DNA from: Actinoplanes xinjiangensis | Lineage (GTDB): Bacteria; Actinomycetota; Actinomycetes; Mycobacteriales; Micromonosporaceae | Length of the DNA: 64,000 bases | Direction of reading: 5' to 3' | Assembly: GCF_003148685.1 (NCBI RefSeq) | Contig: NZ_QGGR01000001.1 | Location: forward strand, 124,001-188,000 | Shown: piece by piece, positions 1 to 9,379 of the stretch | How positions within the stretch are numbered: the stretch's first letter is position 1 | Layout: the number at the start of each line of letters is the position of its first letter | Translations under genes and position numbers: made by a program | The notes under the pieces: model-generated | Database searches by the model: none | What the model saw: the letters and a program-made list of their open reading frames with translations, nothing else | Told to the model about the DNA's origin: nothing

Positions 1-365
1 TGATGCGGGCGCAGCAGACCGGGCAGGGTCACCAGGACGACGAGGACCAGACTGATCAGGCAGAGGCGCGCGGACAGGGTGACACCGTCGACGGTGACGT
101 CCGGCACGACGAGGGTGATGACCGCGCAGGCCAGGCCGGTGGCACCGGTGAGCAGCAGGGCCGCGCCGAGCAGCAGGGCACGGAACCGTGGCCCGGCAGC
201 CGCCCCCCGGTGGACGGCCCGGAGCATCACCACGGCCGGGACCAGCACTCCGGCGGCCAGCAGACCTCCGGCCGTGGTCAGGGGCAGCAGCACCACGACG
301 GCCAGGGCCCAGGCCACCCCACCCGCGACGAACGTCGATGGACGCACCGACCGGAGCGCATTCAT
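1..365 (-). CDS. N-terminal part of an integral membrane protein, cut by the left edge
   Basis: Reading leftward from an ATG at 365 (a further in-frame ATG lies at 374), about 121 codons stay open to the window edge. The product is strongly hydrophobic, with roughly four membrane helices separated by short basic loops such as RAVHRGAAAG. The helix spacing resembles the N-terminal membrane module of the divergent GGDEF-EAL gene that starts at 499, so this may be a related membrane signalling protein. The catalytic part, if any, lies outside the window and the function cannot be assigned. Confidence 0.6.
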   Translation of the reverse strand, partial: MNALRSVRPSTFVAGGVAWALAVVVLLPLTTAGGLLAAGVLVPAVVMLRAVHRGAAAGPRFRALLLGAALLLTGATGLACAVITLVVPDVTVDGVTLSARLCLISLVLVVLVTLPGLLRPH

Positions 366-498
366 GCGGCACATCTTACGGAGCCCGACCCGATCTCCTG
401 ACACGCCGTGACCGGTCGATGACGGGATGCCGGGATCCTTCAGTGACCGGCACGCCGGCCGATGGTGCGGGCTGTTGCCCTGCTCGGTGAGGAGTCGG

Positions 499-2738
499 AT
501 GAACGGCGAAGCTACGGCCCGGTACCCCGGCACCCGAGCCCTGGTGGGTGTCTCGGGGACGCTGGCGGTGCTGGCCGTGACGGTGTTCGCCGTGAACGTC
601 GCCGGCGTCCGTACCCCCGTGCCGTTGCTCTGGGCCGCGATGCCGTTGTCGGCGATCGTGGCGCTGATCTCGCTGGTGGGTGTCGCCCGCACCGCCGCAC
701 TGCCGCCGGCCACCCGCCGGTTCTGGCGGCACCTGGCCGTCGGCACCGGTCTCGTCGTCCTCGGGGCGTCGGCGCACGCCTACGACGGTGCCGTTCGCGG
801 GCTGCCCGCCGTGCTCGTCTCGGAGGTGGCCGCGCTCGGATACGCCGGCTCGGTCGTGATCAACCTGTGGGCGATGGCCCGTCTGCCGCTGCGGTTCGGC
901 AGTCGCGGCGAGATCCTGCGGGCCGGGCTCGACGCTCTGACCGTACTGCTGGCCGCCGTCGCGTTCTCCTGGCACTACGTGACCCGGCCGATCATGGAGA
1001 GCGCCGGATTCACCACCACCGTGATCGTCGCCGCCGGGTTCACGATGGCGCTCAACCTGCTCAGCCTCTTCGCCGTGGGCAAGGTGGCACTGGCCGGCCG
1101 GGGCCACCTGGCCCGCGGCGTGCTGCCGATGCTGACCCTCGCGCTGGTCGCCGGCACCGTGATCGCGGCCGGTCAGCGGTTCATCGACCGGCCCGGCATC
1201 GGTGTGGCGCAGATCGCCATCCCGATCGTCATGCTGTGCACGGTGCTGGCCGCCCGCATCCAGGTCCGCGCGGCCGCCGGCCGGCGTGCGGCGGCCGGTC
1301 GGCGGTTACCGTCATGGTTGCCCTATCTGGCCATCGCGGCCGTCGACCTGCTCCTGCTGGCCCTGATCGCGAAGGGCCACAACGACGCCCTCGCGATCGG
1401 CGGGGTGGCGGTCGTCCTGACCGGACTGGTGGTGGCCCGGCAGCAGACGGTGTTCCGGGAGAACGCCGGCCTGGTCGCCCGCCTGGACCACGGCGCCACC
1501 CACGACACCCTGACCGGGTTGCCGAACCGGGCGCTGTTCATCGAACGCCTGGACGCGGCGCTGGCCGCCGACGACAGCGACACCCCGGTCAGCGTCGCGC
1601 TGATCGACCTGGACGACTTCAAGACCGTCAACGACACGCTCGGGCACGGTGTCGGTGACGCGCTGCTGGTCGCGGTCGCGGCCCGCCTGAACAGCGCGGT
1701 CCGCGCCGGCGACACGGTGGCCCGCCTCGGCGGCGACGAGTTCGTGGTGGTCCTGGCCGACATCGACGCGGAGGCCGCCGACGCGGCCGCCCACCGGATG
1801 ATCGCCGCGCTGGCCGAGCCGGTCGTCGCGGAAGGCCACGAGCTGCTGGTACGAGCCAGCATCGGCCTGGCCAACGGCCATAGTGGACACGACGCCGCGG
1901 ACCTGCTGCGCCGCGCCGACATCGCCATGTACGCGGCCAAGCACGACGGCGGCAGCGGCGTGCAGTGCTACAGCGACGGAATGGCCGTGTCGATCGCCGA
2001 CACGGCGGCGCTGGGCGCGCAGTTGCAGCACGCGATCAGCGACGGCCAGCTGTTCCTCCAATACCAGCCGATCGTCGCGCTCGACACCGGCCGGCTGCGC
2101 GGGGTGGAGGCCCTGGTGCGCTGGGCACATCCGGAACGGGGCATCGTGCCTCCGGTCGAGTTCATCCCGGTCGCGGAACGTACCGGCCTGATCGTCCCGC
2201 TCGGCGACTGGGTGCTGCGGGAGGCCTGCGGGCAGCTGGCCGCCTGGCGCGACGAGCACGGCGACCGGGCACCCCGCGTGCTGAACGTCAACGTGAGCGC
2301 CCGCCAGCTGCGCGACGCCGGTTTCGTCGACCGGGTCGCCGCGATCCTGAACGAGACGGGTGTACCCGCCCACCGCCTGACCCTGGAGATCACCGAGAGC
2401 ACCGCCGTCGCGCTGGGCGAGGCGGTGACCCGCCTCGACGACCTACGGCGGATGGGGATCCGGATCGCCCTGGACGACTTCGGCAGGACCGGTCGTTCAC
2501 CCAGGGCACCGACACCAGCCGCCGCGACACCATGCCGGCCGCGGTGATCGCCCTGGCCGACGCGGTCGGCCTCGACCTGGTCGCCGAAGGCGTGGAAACC
2601 CGCGACCAGGCGGCCCGCCTGGCCGAACTCGGCTACCAGCACGCGCAGGGCTACCACTTCGCCCGGCCACTGCCGGCCGCCGCCGTCCGCGACCTGATGG
2701 TCGACCACCCGGCCGTCCTGGCCACGGCGGACCTCTGA
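499..2738 (+). pseudogene. membrane GGDEF-EAL cyclic-di-GMP protein with a deleted, frameshifted EAL domain
   Basis: About eight N-terminal membrane helices precede a GGDEF diguanylate cyclase domain (LTGLPNR near residue 338, GGDEF at 411-415, an RAGD inhibitory site five residues before it) and an EAL phosphodiesterase domain (EAL at 537-539, then NVNVS, ITES and DDFG). Just after DDFG, at 2485-2486, the frame breaks. About 19 expected codons, including the conserved lysine of the KID motif, are missing and two bases remain. The domain resumes in another frame at DRSFTQG (2487) and runs through VAEGVE to a stop at 2738. The unbroken frame ends at 2547 (682 residues). ATG 499 is chosen because GAGGAG lies 4 bases upstream. 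The cyclase half looks intact; the phosphodiesterase is probably dead unless this is a sequencing error. Confidence 0.85.
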
Positions 2739-3247
2739 TATCCACCGCCGACCGGCTTCCCGCCACCGCGAGCACGCTGCCGCCGGCAGGTGTCCCGCAG
2801 CGCCGGCACTGCCTGCTGCACCCTCAGCTCGGCAATGGCGACCGCAGCCCACTCGCGTACGGATGCGGCCTCGCTGTCGAGCAGTCGATCAGCCGCGTGA
2901 TCTCGCCTCTCACGGGGCGCCGTCTTCGCTACCCTCCCTGCTCATCTCGAGGCTCAAGCATGCCGACGCGAGCGACAAGCGCCTCAAGATCGCCCACAAC
3001 CGAGGGAGCGCGCACATCGCACTATCTGCTCGCTACAGGACGTCACGGCACTCGAGAGCCGACCGACGCCCGCTCTTGCCGAAGAGAGTGCACCGGTCAG
3101 CATTCCTGAATTACTGGCCCGCCGTTATCGCACACCCGAGGATCGTTGAGGGCGTTCACCTAAGCGCTGGCTTTCACTCTGTGGTTCACGTGAAAGAAGA
3201 CCTTCGCTCTGCGTCCAGGCCTTCTAGGCATCCCTCACTCTGGCACC
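2739..3247. other. 509-base stretch without a convincing gene
   Basis: Base composition here is less GC-biased than in the neighbouring genes, and the open frames show neither codon bias nor family features. The only structure seen is near the right end: a 10-base palindrome TTCACGTGAA at 3185-3194, nested in arms CTTTCAC (3171-3177) and GTGAAAG (3190-3196), about 50 bases before the next gene. It could be an operator for that gene. Confidence 0.4.
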
Positions 3248-3823
3248 ATGCTGGGCGTGAACGGTGACAACGAACGCATTTGGTTGGCACTGCCGGAAGA
3301 CAGCCGCGCCCTTGTCGATGACCTGATCTGCCGCCGTCATACGGTCCGAGCCGCCAAGCTAGTACGGGAAGCAGCCGCTTCCACGAGGCAGGTATCGATC
3401 AATGAGGCGTTGGATGTGGTCGAAGGGCGTCGCTACGGGCTTTCCGTACGAGGCTTGGTGGACCCTCTGCCGCCGCCCGTGACGTTGTCGCAGCTTGTTG
3501 AGCGGGCCAGGGCCATCACGGATCCGGTGGTCGCCATCGAGGCGCTGTGGGACGGCGACACACAGCGCTGGGGCGTTCTCCTGTTGGCTATCGTCCGGTG
3601 CCCCAGCCGGCAGCATCCCATCTTCGACCAGTACGAGCTCATGTTCGCCGACGGGCGGGACGCGCCGACAGATTCCGTCGAGGGCATCCGTACTCCACAG
3701 GCCGCTGAAGCGGTGAACAAAGGCTCGGCGCTCGCCCGTGAGCTGGGCGTGCCTTTCAGCTTCCTGGATCCGAACGCCTCACTGCTAGAAGACCTGCGGT
3801 GGTGGGACTCGCGATCCGCCTGA
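3248..3823 (+). CDS. hypothetical protein, 191 residues
   Basis: A soluble, acidic protein with no signal peptide or membrane segment. Codon use is that of a real gene, though somewhat less GC-rich than the surroundings. Recognisable stretches are ALPEDSRALVDDLI near the N-terminus, a central VVAIEALWDGDTQRWGV segment and a C-terminal SFLDPNASLLEDLRWW. I do not recognise the family. ATG 3248 is used; an in-frame GTG at 3257 is possible. It stands alone and is followed by a small gene on the opposite strand. Confidence 0.6.
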   Translation: MLGVNGDNERIWLALPEDSRALVDDLICRRHTVRAAKLVREAAASTRQVSINEALDVVEGRRYGLSVRGLVDPLPPPVTLSQLVERARAITDPVVAIEALWDGDTQRWGVLLLAIVRCPSRQHPIFDQYELMFADGRDAPTDSVEGIRTPQAAEAVNKGSALARELGVPFSFLDPNASLLEDLRWWDSRSA

Positions 3824-3904
3824 CGAGGAGATCTGAGCTTTCGATGTCGGGCAGCTGTCCGACGCTGCCTACTCACATGCCGCAATCCAGGCGGACAGAG
3901 CTAT

Positions 3905-4150
3905 TTATAGAGCGGAGCCTGGTGCGCACCAACCGGCCAGCATGTCGAGGACGTCAAGGACTGGATCCTCTTCCTCGTCGGGCCTCTGTTCCTGGCGTAG
4001 CGTCATGACCAGCCGCGCCAGCTGCTCTGTGACCTGTTCGCGCGAGTCGCCTGCGGCGAGCTGGTCTTGGACTGCAGCGCGCAAGCTCTGAACCGGGTCG
4101 TCGGCGGCAAGGGCCTTTCGCCAGCCTTCCAGGGCTTCGGGCACAGTCAC
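3905..4150 (-). CDS. small hypothetical protein, 81 residues
   Basis: GTG start at 4150. The product is probably all-helical and acidic at the C-terminus (EQRPDEEEDPVLDVLDMLAGWC). The pattern of an AAVQDQLAAGDSREQVTEQL helix followed by LRQE...D.VLD..D.L.GWC is one I recall from small uncharacterised actinomycete proteins, but no function is known to me. It converges with the 3248-3823 gene. Confidence 0.55.
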   Translation of the reverse strand: MTVPEALEGWRKALAADDPVQSLRAAVQDQLAAGDSREQVTEQLARLVMTLRQEQRPDEEEDPVLDVLDMLAGWCAPGSAL

Positions 4151-4422
4151 TCCAAAGTGTGCTCGGTCAAGGAGGGGTACGCCGCAGCTACCCTCGCCTA
4201 CCGCAGCGTCAACGTCTACCTGGAGGCATCGGGGCGACCGGCCACATGCACTCTCCTGCCGCCGTCCATGCCCAGCGACCAGCGCGGGTCGTCACGCTCC
4301 GTGCAGCCTACGTGATCTTCAGCGCGCACTCTTGGCCGCAATCCGCGATACGCCGACGTGGCGGGACGGCCGAGCGGCGGTAGATCCCCGACCTGCGCGG
4401 CAACGTCTCGGTGCTCACCCGC

Positions 4423-5052
4423 TCACCCGCTCATCCGCGCATCTCCCGGCTCCTGGGCCGGGCCGCGGGATGGATCGGTGTGCCCCGTGCTCACCGCGTC
4501 GATCACCGCGCCGGCCAGGTGGCGCCGCACCGTCTCGCCCGTCCGGCCGCAGTCGATCGTCAGTTGTTCCCACACGGGGATCGAGGTCATCGCCCAAGCC
4601 AGGTCGGCGGCGGTGGCCGGGTCGAGGCCGGGCCGCAGCCGCCCGGCGGTCGCCATCCGCTGGGTGGCGTGCCGGAAGCCCGCGCGGAGCTCGCCCATGC
4701 GGTCGTTCCACGCGGTCATGGCGTCCGGATCGTCGTGGCGTGAGGCCAGGAAGGCCGAGGCCACCGGGTGGATTTTCGCGGCGTAGCGCAGCCAGGCGAG
4801 CACGAAGGCTTCCAGCGCCTCGACCGGGTCATCGTGGCTGAGAGCCTGCTCGCATCGGCGGCGAATGTCCCCCTGCTCATCCATGTGCCGAACGACGGCC
4901 ACGAAGAGACTGGCCCGGGAGTTGAAATGCAGGTAGACCGCCTGGCGGGAGATGCCGGCCTCGCGGGCCACGTCGGCCATGGCGATCCCGGCCCCGCGCT
5001 GCGCGACGAGGCGCCGGGTGGCTTCGAGTATGCGAAACGGCGTGCTTGACAC
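4423..5052 (-). CDS. TetR/AcrR-family transcriptional repressor
   Basis: A 209-residue TetR-type regulator. The N-terminal helix-turn-helix (FRILEATRRLVAQRG, then MADVAREAGISRQAVYLHF around residues 25-45) is followed by a ligand-binding C-terminal region. The start is a GTG at 5050-5052, which lies inside a palindromic operator-like sequence (5045-5060). A perfect copy of the palindrome lies at 5072-5087, between this gene and the divergent SnoaL-like gene at 5111. The arrangement indicates autorepression and control of that neighbour. The ligand is unknown. Confidence 0.9.
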   Translation of the reverse strand: MSSTPFRILEATRRLVAQRGAGIAMADVAREAGISRQAVYLHFNSRASLFVAVVRHMDEQGDIRRRCEQALSHDDPVEALEAFVLAWLRYAAKIHPVASAFLASRHDDPDAMTAWNDRMGELRAGFRHATQRMATAGRLRPGLDPATAADLAWAMTSIPVWEQLTIDCGRTGETVRRHLAGAVIDAVSTGHTDPSRGPAQEPGDARMSG

Positions 5053-5060
5053 CTGTAAAG
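5045..5060. promoter_or_regulatory. imperfect TetR operator overlapping the repressor start codon
   Basis: CTTGACACCTGTAAAG differs at two positions from the perfect palindrome at 5072-5087 and covers the GTG start of the TetR gene. The two sites are 27 bases apart. It is a probable autoregulatory site. Confidence 0.6.
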
Positions 5061-5071
5061 CCTAACTCTAG

Positions 5072-5087
5072 CTTGACACGTGTCAAG
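5072..5087. promoter_or_regulatory. perfect 16-base palindrome, probable TetR operator
   Basis: CTTGACACGTGTCAAG is a perfect 8+8 inverted repeat in the short region between the divergent TetR and SnoaL-like genes, 23 bases before the GTG of the latter. This length and position are typical of TetR-dimer operators. Confidence 0.75.
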
Positions 5088-5110
5088 CAATCCTGGCGCT
5101 GGAGGAAACC

Positions 5111-5521
5111 GTGAACACCACCACCCCACCAGTGGCCGTGGCCGCGCGCGCCGCAATGCGGGCGGTAACGGCCGGTGACCGCGACGCTTGGCTGGCCTGC
5201 TACGCCGACGACGCGGTGCTGCACGACCCGGTCGGCGGCTCACCCTTGGATCCCCAGGGCGCCGGCATACATGGCCGCGACGCGTTCGACGGATTCTGGC
5301 GGCTGGCCATCGCCCCCAACCAGGTCCGTTTCGATATCGCAGCAGTGCACGCCGCGGGCGCCGAGGCCGCCGTCGTCGCCACCGTCACCACGACTTTCGC
5401 TGACGGCGCCGTCACGCACTACGACGGCGTGTTCGTCTACGCGATCAACGACGATGGCCGGATCGCCTCGATGCGCGCGTATTGGGACGTGCGGCGCATG
5501 CTGTCGGCCCGAAAGGCCTAG
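5111..5521 (+). CDS. SnoaL-like / NTF2-fold protein
   Basis: A 136-residue protein of the NTF2-like alpha+beta barrel superfamily (SnoaL, ketosteroid isomerase). It shows the helix AARAAMRAVTAGDRDAWLACY, then YADDAVLHDPVGG, IHGRDAFDGFWRLAI and a C-terminal strand set ending DGRIASMRAYWD. Members bind or isomerise small hydrophobic molecules; the substrate cannot be read here. The GTG start follows GGAGGA with good spacing. It is divergent from a TetR gene with operators between them, so it is probably induced by that repressor's ligand. Confidence 0.8.
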   Translation: MNTTTPPVAVAARAAMRAVTAGDRDAWLACYADDAVLHDPVGGSPLDPQGAGIHGRDAFDGFWRLAIAPNQVRFDIAAVHAAGAEAAVVATVTTTFADGAVTHYDGVFVYAINDDGRIASMRAYWDVRRMLSARKA

Positions 5522-5715
5522 CCTCACCGGCAACACCGCGCGACGACAACGCCGGGATGACCTGACGCCGATCATGCGCGACGAACAGCTACACACCATC
5601 ACGTTGGTGGTCGTACCGGCATGCCCGATCTATGTTCTCAACTGCCGATGAGAGTGCACATGGCCATGTCGAGAACGATGCAGACAACCATTGAAGGATC
5701 GTGTAAGAAGGAACG

Positions 5716-6627
5716 ATGTCTTACGCGTTCTATGAGGACAAGACAGCTCCGCCTATGTCGTGGCGCGAGGCGCGAAGGGCGATCCGAACTGGAGTAGCAA
5801 CAAACTCTCTGTTCTCCTTGCCGCTTCTGGCGGGCCCACTGTCGGAGGATGTGTCAGATGCTCCGTTGATGGGAACGCAGCACAACGAGCGCCGCATCGA
5901 GCGACTTTTCCGGGCCAAGCCAGACGGCTACGACTCTGATGGAAGATCATGGAAAGTCGGCGTTCTGTATGCTGCGCCAGACGACCCTGTCTACCAGTTC
6001 GAGGGCTTGATCGGTGTCGTATCTGTTGCTGGACACTTGGGATGCATGATGCCTGGCTACCACTACATCAGACCTTTCATCGATGCATTGGCGCGCCGTA
6101 GCATGCATTTCGTTGTACCAGTCCTCGAGGTTGATAACGATATTGCCGTCCCATTCCTCCGGGGTAGAGTGCTCCGCGAAGCTCTTGAGCGACTCGCTCC
6201 ACCCGGCGTCACATGGGAGTGGCCGCCTTGGCCGGAGGACACGTTCACCCCCACTGCGGATAGCATCGTGGCCTCGTCGGCATCTATCGTTAAGACATCC
6301 GCCGGCTATGTTCGCGGTCGTCATTACACCGAGTGGAATGACGACGTCCGTACACTCAAACGAAGTGGAGAACTTGAGGCAGCCCTAGAGCTACTTTACG
6401 AGTGTATCGAGGCGGCGGAACGGGATCGGGGCGGTCGGGAACCAGCACCCTGGTACACGCACGAAGCCGCTATAATCCATAGGAAGCGCGGTGAAATTCC
6501 GCTTGAGGTGGCTGTCATGGAACGATGGGAACGGGCATGCCCTCCGCCTGAGCGTGGCCCCGGCGCGATGCAGGCTAAAATCGCTGACCGGCTGGAGAAG
6601 GCGCGTCGGCTTTTAGCGGAACGGTAG
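5716..6627 (+). CDS. hypothetical protein, 303 residues, TPR-like C-terminus
   Basis: The ATG follows AGAAGGA. The N-terminal half (SWREARRAIRTGVATNSLFS, then a SWKVGVLYAAPDDPVYQFEG region) is unfamiliar. From about residue 195 it runs YVRGRHYTEWNDDVRTLKRSG then LEAALELLYECIEAAE and AIIHRKRGEIPLEVAVMERW, like a pair of degenerate tetratricopeptide hairpins found at the end of many uncharacterised actinomycete proteins. The codons are distinctly less GC-rich than in neighbouring genes, which suggests recent acquisition or a different history. Confidence 0.65.
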   Translation: MSYAFYEDKTAPPMSWREARRAIRTGVATNSLFSLPLLAGPLSEDVSDAPLMGTQHNERRIERLFRAKPDGYDSDGRSWKVGVLYAAPDDPVYQFEGLIGVVSVAGHLGCMMPGYHYIRPFIDALARRSMHFVVPVLEVDNDIAVPFLRGRVLREALERLAPPGVTWEWPPWPEDTFTPTADSIVASSASIVKTSAGYVRGRHYTEWNDDVRTLKRSGELEAALELLYECIEAAERDRGGREPAPWYTHEAAIIHRKRGEIPLEVAVMERWERACPPPERGPGAMQAKIADRLEKARRLLAER

Positions 6628-6764
6628 ATCGGCGCTGCTGGCATGCCGACGAGCACGCTGAATGACCGCTCCATATGCTTAATTCGCCAGCATCAGTATA
6701 CGGCAGCGATAGACATGCATGGGAACGCTGTATGTCGCGATCTGCCCGCAGTGACTTTCAACAA

Positions 6765-7130
6765 CTATCGAGGCGGCTCGACGCCCGCCTGGCGGAGCCG
6801 CCAGCGTGCAGCCTCTCGGTGCTGCTCACTGAATAGCGGATCCCACCGCGAGTTGAGAATTTCCCATTCGATGGTGAGTTCGGGCGTTCCTGCTTCAACA
6901 AGGCGACCGAAGCCGGTTTGGATGTCTCCGCTCACAACGAGACGGCGAGCTGCCTCCGCCGCACGCAGCTTTGCGATCATTCTGATCCACACAGTGGGGT
7001 GATATGGCGGGGAGAGGTCCCGGCAGGCCTCGATCGCAGCATTACATACGGACTCGAACTCGGCCTCGAGGTCGGCGAACGGAAGATTATCTTTCCTGCT
7101 GCTAGTCGACACGAATCCTGAACCCTCCAC
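6765..7130 (-). CDS. hypothetical protein, 121 residues
   Basis: GTG start at 7130. A small soluble protein, rich in alanine and arginine and probably helical. Notable stretches are DLSPPYHPTVWIRMI, an AAEAARRLVVSG helix and a C-terminal REAARWRLRQAGVEPPR. Composition is intermediate between the low-GC gene upstream and the host average. I do not recognise the family. It lies in the same atypical stretch as the 5716-6627 gene but on the opposite strand. Confidence 0.5.
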   Translation of the reverse strand: MEGSGFVSTSSRKDNLPFADLEAEFESVCNAAIEACRDLSPPYHPTVWIRMIAKLRAAEAARRLVVSGDIQTGFGRLVEAGTPELTIEWEILNSRWDPLFSEQHREAARWRLRQAGVEPPR

Positions 7131-7490
7131 ATCACCCCGGGCTTGCGGCTGGGTGCATTGTTCCGGGGGACTTTCGTCTGCGCAAGACCTTCAACGCTGG
7201 TTAACTCTCATGCCGCTGAGAAAGCGCGCTTGGGGCGGTCTCTCCCGCGCCCCGGCGGGTAGGGCAGCACTCGCTGTCCTGCATGAGTCGACCACGCCCG
7301 GAAGCCGACGAATCACCTGGTCGAGAACACTTCGATGAGGTGGCGTGATCAGGCTGGCCCGGCAGATCTCCCGCTCCGTCGGCCGTAGGTACGAAACGGT
7401 GCGATCGTCTCCGGGTCGCGATGATCGGATCTGCACACGGCAGCCCGCAGGGGCAGGTCTGCGCGGCTTGGACGGCAGCGAGGTTCGGGG
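7131..7490. other. 360-base stretch with no supported feature
   Basis: Open frames here are extensions of frames opposite the DUF402 gene and show no family features. No hairpin with a T-run, tandem repeat or convincing operator was found. Confidence 0.35.
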
Positions 7491-8120
7491 TCAGGCGGGG
7501 CGGTGCAACGGGAACTCGGCGCTGTCGGGGAGCCGGAGTGCGGGCCAGGCCGGGTCCGGGCGGAAGTCGGTGAACGTACCGTCGAACGGGAATTCGCCGG
7601 CCTCGATCTTCTTGATGGCCCGGTCGCCTTCGGCTCGGATCGCTGCGGCTTCGGCACCGTCGAAGTAGAGGGGATCGCCGATGCGCCCGTCGAATTCGCC
7701 GGCGTCCTTCCACTCCCAGGTTCGCTGCGGCGTGGCGACGATGTCGAGGACATGGTCGTTCGTGTTCACGCCGTCCGGCCGCCGGTTGCAGGGTTCCTCG
7801 AGGTTGACATACCAGCCGGCGAAGTCGCCCTGCTCGAAGAACCACCACACGGAGTGGGCGGCCGCCGGCGGCATGAGGACCAGGATGTCGCAGCCCTCCC
7901 AGCGGTGCACGGTCAGCTTCGGGTCGCGCATCCGGTCGACGGTGACCTGGTGCTGGGTGTTGCCGTCGGCGTCGAGGAGGCGGGCGAAGTCGCTGCCCTC
8001 GGGGTGCCAGAGCAGCAGCCCGGTGTCGTCGTCGCCGATCACCCGCATCGGCTGGGCCCACGTGCACCATCGGCCGCGCAGATATCGGCGCGTGAGGACC
8101 TGTCCCGGCTCGAACGGCAT
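7491..8120 (-). CDS. DUF402-family protein
   Basis: A 209-residue protein of the DUF402 (FomD-like) family. These are beta-rich proteins; some members are nucleoside diphosphate or CMP-ester hydrolases. Visible features are an opening PGQVLTRRYLRGRWCTWAQP, GLLLWHPEGSDFARL, HSVWWFFEQGDFAGWYVNLE and the hallmark NTNDHVLDIVA, whose acidic residues help bind metal. The C-terminus DAGEFDGRIGDPLYFDGA with two further acidic patches completes the fold. The start is ATG 8120. No operon partner is evident, and the physiological substrate is unknown. Confidence 0.85.
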   Translation of the reverse strand: MPFEPGQVLTRRYLRGRWCTWAQPMRVIGDDDTGLLLWHPEGSDFARLLDADGNTQHQVTVDRMRDPKLTVHRWEGCDILVLMPPAAAHSVWWFFEQGDFAGWYVNLEEPCNRRPDGVNTNDHVLDIVATPQRTWEWKDAGEFDGRIGDPLYFDGAEAAAIRAEGDRAIKKIEAGEFPFDGTFTDFRPDPAWPALRLPDSAEFPLHRPA

Positions 8121-8255
8121 CGCGGCAGCCTAGCCGATCTTGGCTGGGTGGTGACCCGGCGATTTCCGCGGGCAGACAGTTAAGAAGCCGCCCCGGGCAG
8201 TCGATTCTCGGGTCGGGACCGGATCGGTCCGACTGAACGACCACGGGGAGAGACG

Positions 8256-9350
8256 GTGCTGGCACGACGGTGGGTGGCTTGTACGGCTGTGGCGGCGGCG
8301 CTGATCAGCACGGGTGGCTGTGCCGACGGCACCGGGACGGCGGCGGCTCCCGTGCCGGATCGGGGCACGGTCGGGCTGGCGATGCCGACGAAGAGTTCGG
8401 AGCGCTGGATCGGTGACGGCGAGAACATGGTGCGCCAGTTCGAGTTGCTGGGCTACCGCACCGACATGCAGTACGCCGACGACGACGTGCAGAAGCAGGT
8501 CGAGCAGATCGACGAGATGGTCGACAACAAGGTGCGGGCCCTGGTCATCGGCGCCATCGACGGGACCGCGCTCAAGGCTGTGCTGGCGAAGGCCGCGGCG
8601 GCGGACATCCCGGTGATCGCCTACGACCGGCTGATCCGGGACAGCGGTGACGTCGACTACTACGCGACGTTCGACAACTACAAGGTCGGTGTCCAGCAGG
8701 GCGGGGCGATCGTGGAGGCGCTGAAGCTGCGCGACGGCGAGGGCTCGTACAATCTGGAGCTCTTCGCGGGTTCGCCGGACGACAACAACGCCACGTTCTT
8801 CTTCAACGGGGCGATGAGCGTGCTGAAGCCGTACATCTCGTCGGGTCGCCTGGAGGTTCGCAGCGGGGAGACGACGTTCACCGAGGTCGCCACGATGCGG
8901 TGGGACGCCGCCGTGGCGCAGAAGCGGATGGAGCGGCTGCTGCGCGGCGACTACGGGCAGGCCCGGGTGGATGCGGTCCTGTCGCCCTACGACGGGATCA
9001 GCCGCGGCATCCTGACCGCTCTCGAGGCGGACGGTTACGGGTCGAAGGGCCGGAAGCTGCCGGTGCTCACCGGGCAGGACGCCGAACTCGACTCGGTGAA
9101 GCTGATCGCCGCCGGAAAGCAGACCGAGACCGTCTACAAGGACACCCGTGAGCTGGCGAAGGTCGCGGTGCAGATGACCAACGCGCTGCTGATCGACGAG
9201 AAGCCGATGATCAACGACACCGAGCAGTACCACAACGGCGTCGAGGTCGTCCCGACCTTCCTGCTCCAGCCGGTGAACGTGGACCTGTCCAACTACGAAC
9301 GCGTGCTCGTCGACGGCGGTTACTACACCGCCGCCCAGGTCCGCTCCTGA
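8256..9350 (+). CDS. sugar-binding lipoprotein (XylF/ChvE type)
   Basis: A 364-residue solute-binding protein of the ribose/xylose periplasmic-binding class. The signal peptide ends in a lipobox (ISTGGC, cysteine near residue 23), so it is membrane-anchored on the outside. The mature protein shows [45 protein letters not shown] and the [12 protein letters not shown] hinge typical of XylF/ChvE. The GTG start follows GGGGAGAG. No ABC ATPase or permease lies nearby. Instead a chemoreceptor begins 30 bases downstream, so the binding protein probably serves chemotaxis; the sugar is not determinable. Confidence 0.85.
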   Translation: MLARRWVACTAVAAALISTGGCADGTGTAAAPVPDRGTVGLAMPTKSSERWIGDGENMVRQFELLGYRTDMQYADDDVQKQVEQIDEMVDNKVRALVIGAIDGTALKAVLAKAAAADIPVIAYDRLIRDSGDVDYYATFDNYKVGVQQGGAIVEALKLRDGEGSYNLELFAGSPDDNNATFFFNGAMSVLKPYISSGRLEVRSGETTFTEVATMRWDAAVAQKRMERLLRGDYGQARVDAVLSPYDGISRGILTALEADGYGSKGRKLPVLTGQDAELDSVKLIAAGKQTETVYKDTRELAKVAVQMTNALLIDEKPMINDTEQYHNGVEVVPTFLLQPVNVDLSNYERVLVDGGYYTAAQVRS

Positions 9351-9379
9351 CGCCCGGCCGAGACGAAGGAGGCCCTGAG

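Noticed and set aside
2863..3267. 134-codon open frame in the gap after the GGDEF-EAL gene
   Set aside because: No codon bias, unusual composition and overlap with the start of the 3248 gene on the same strand; probably spurious.
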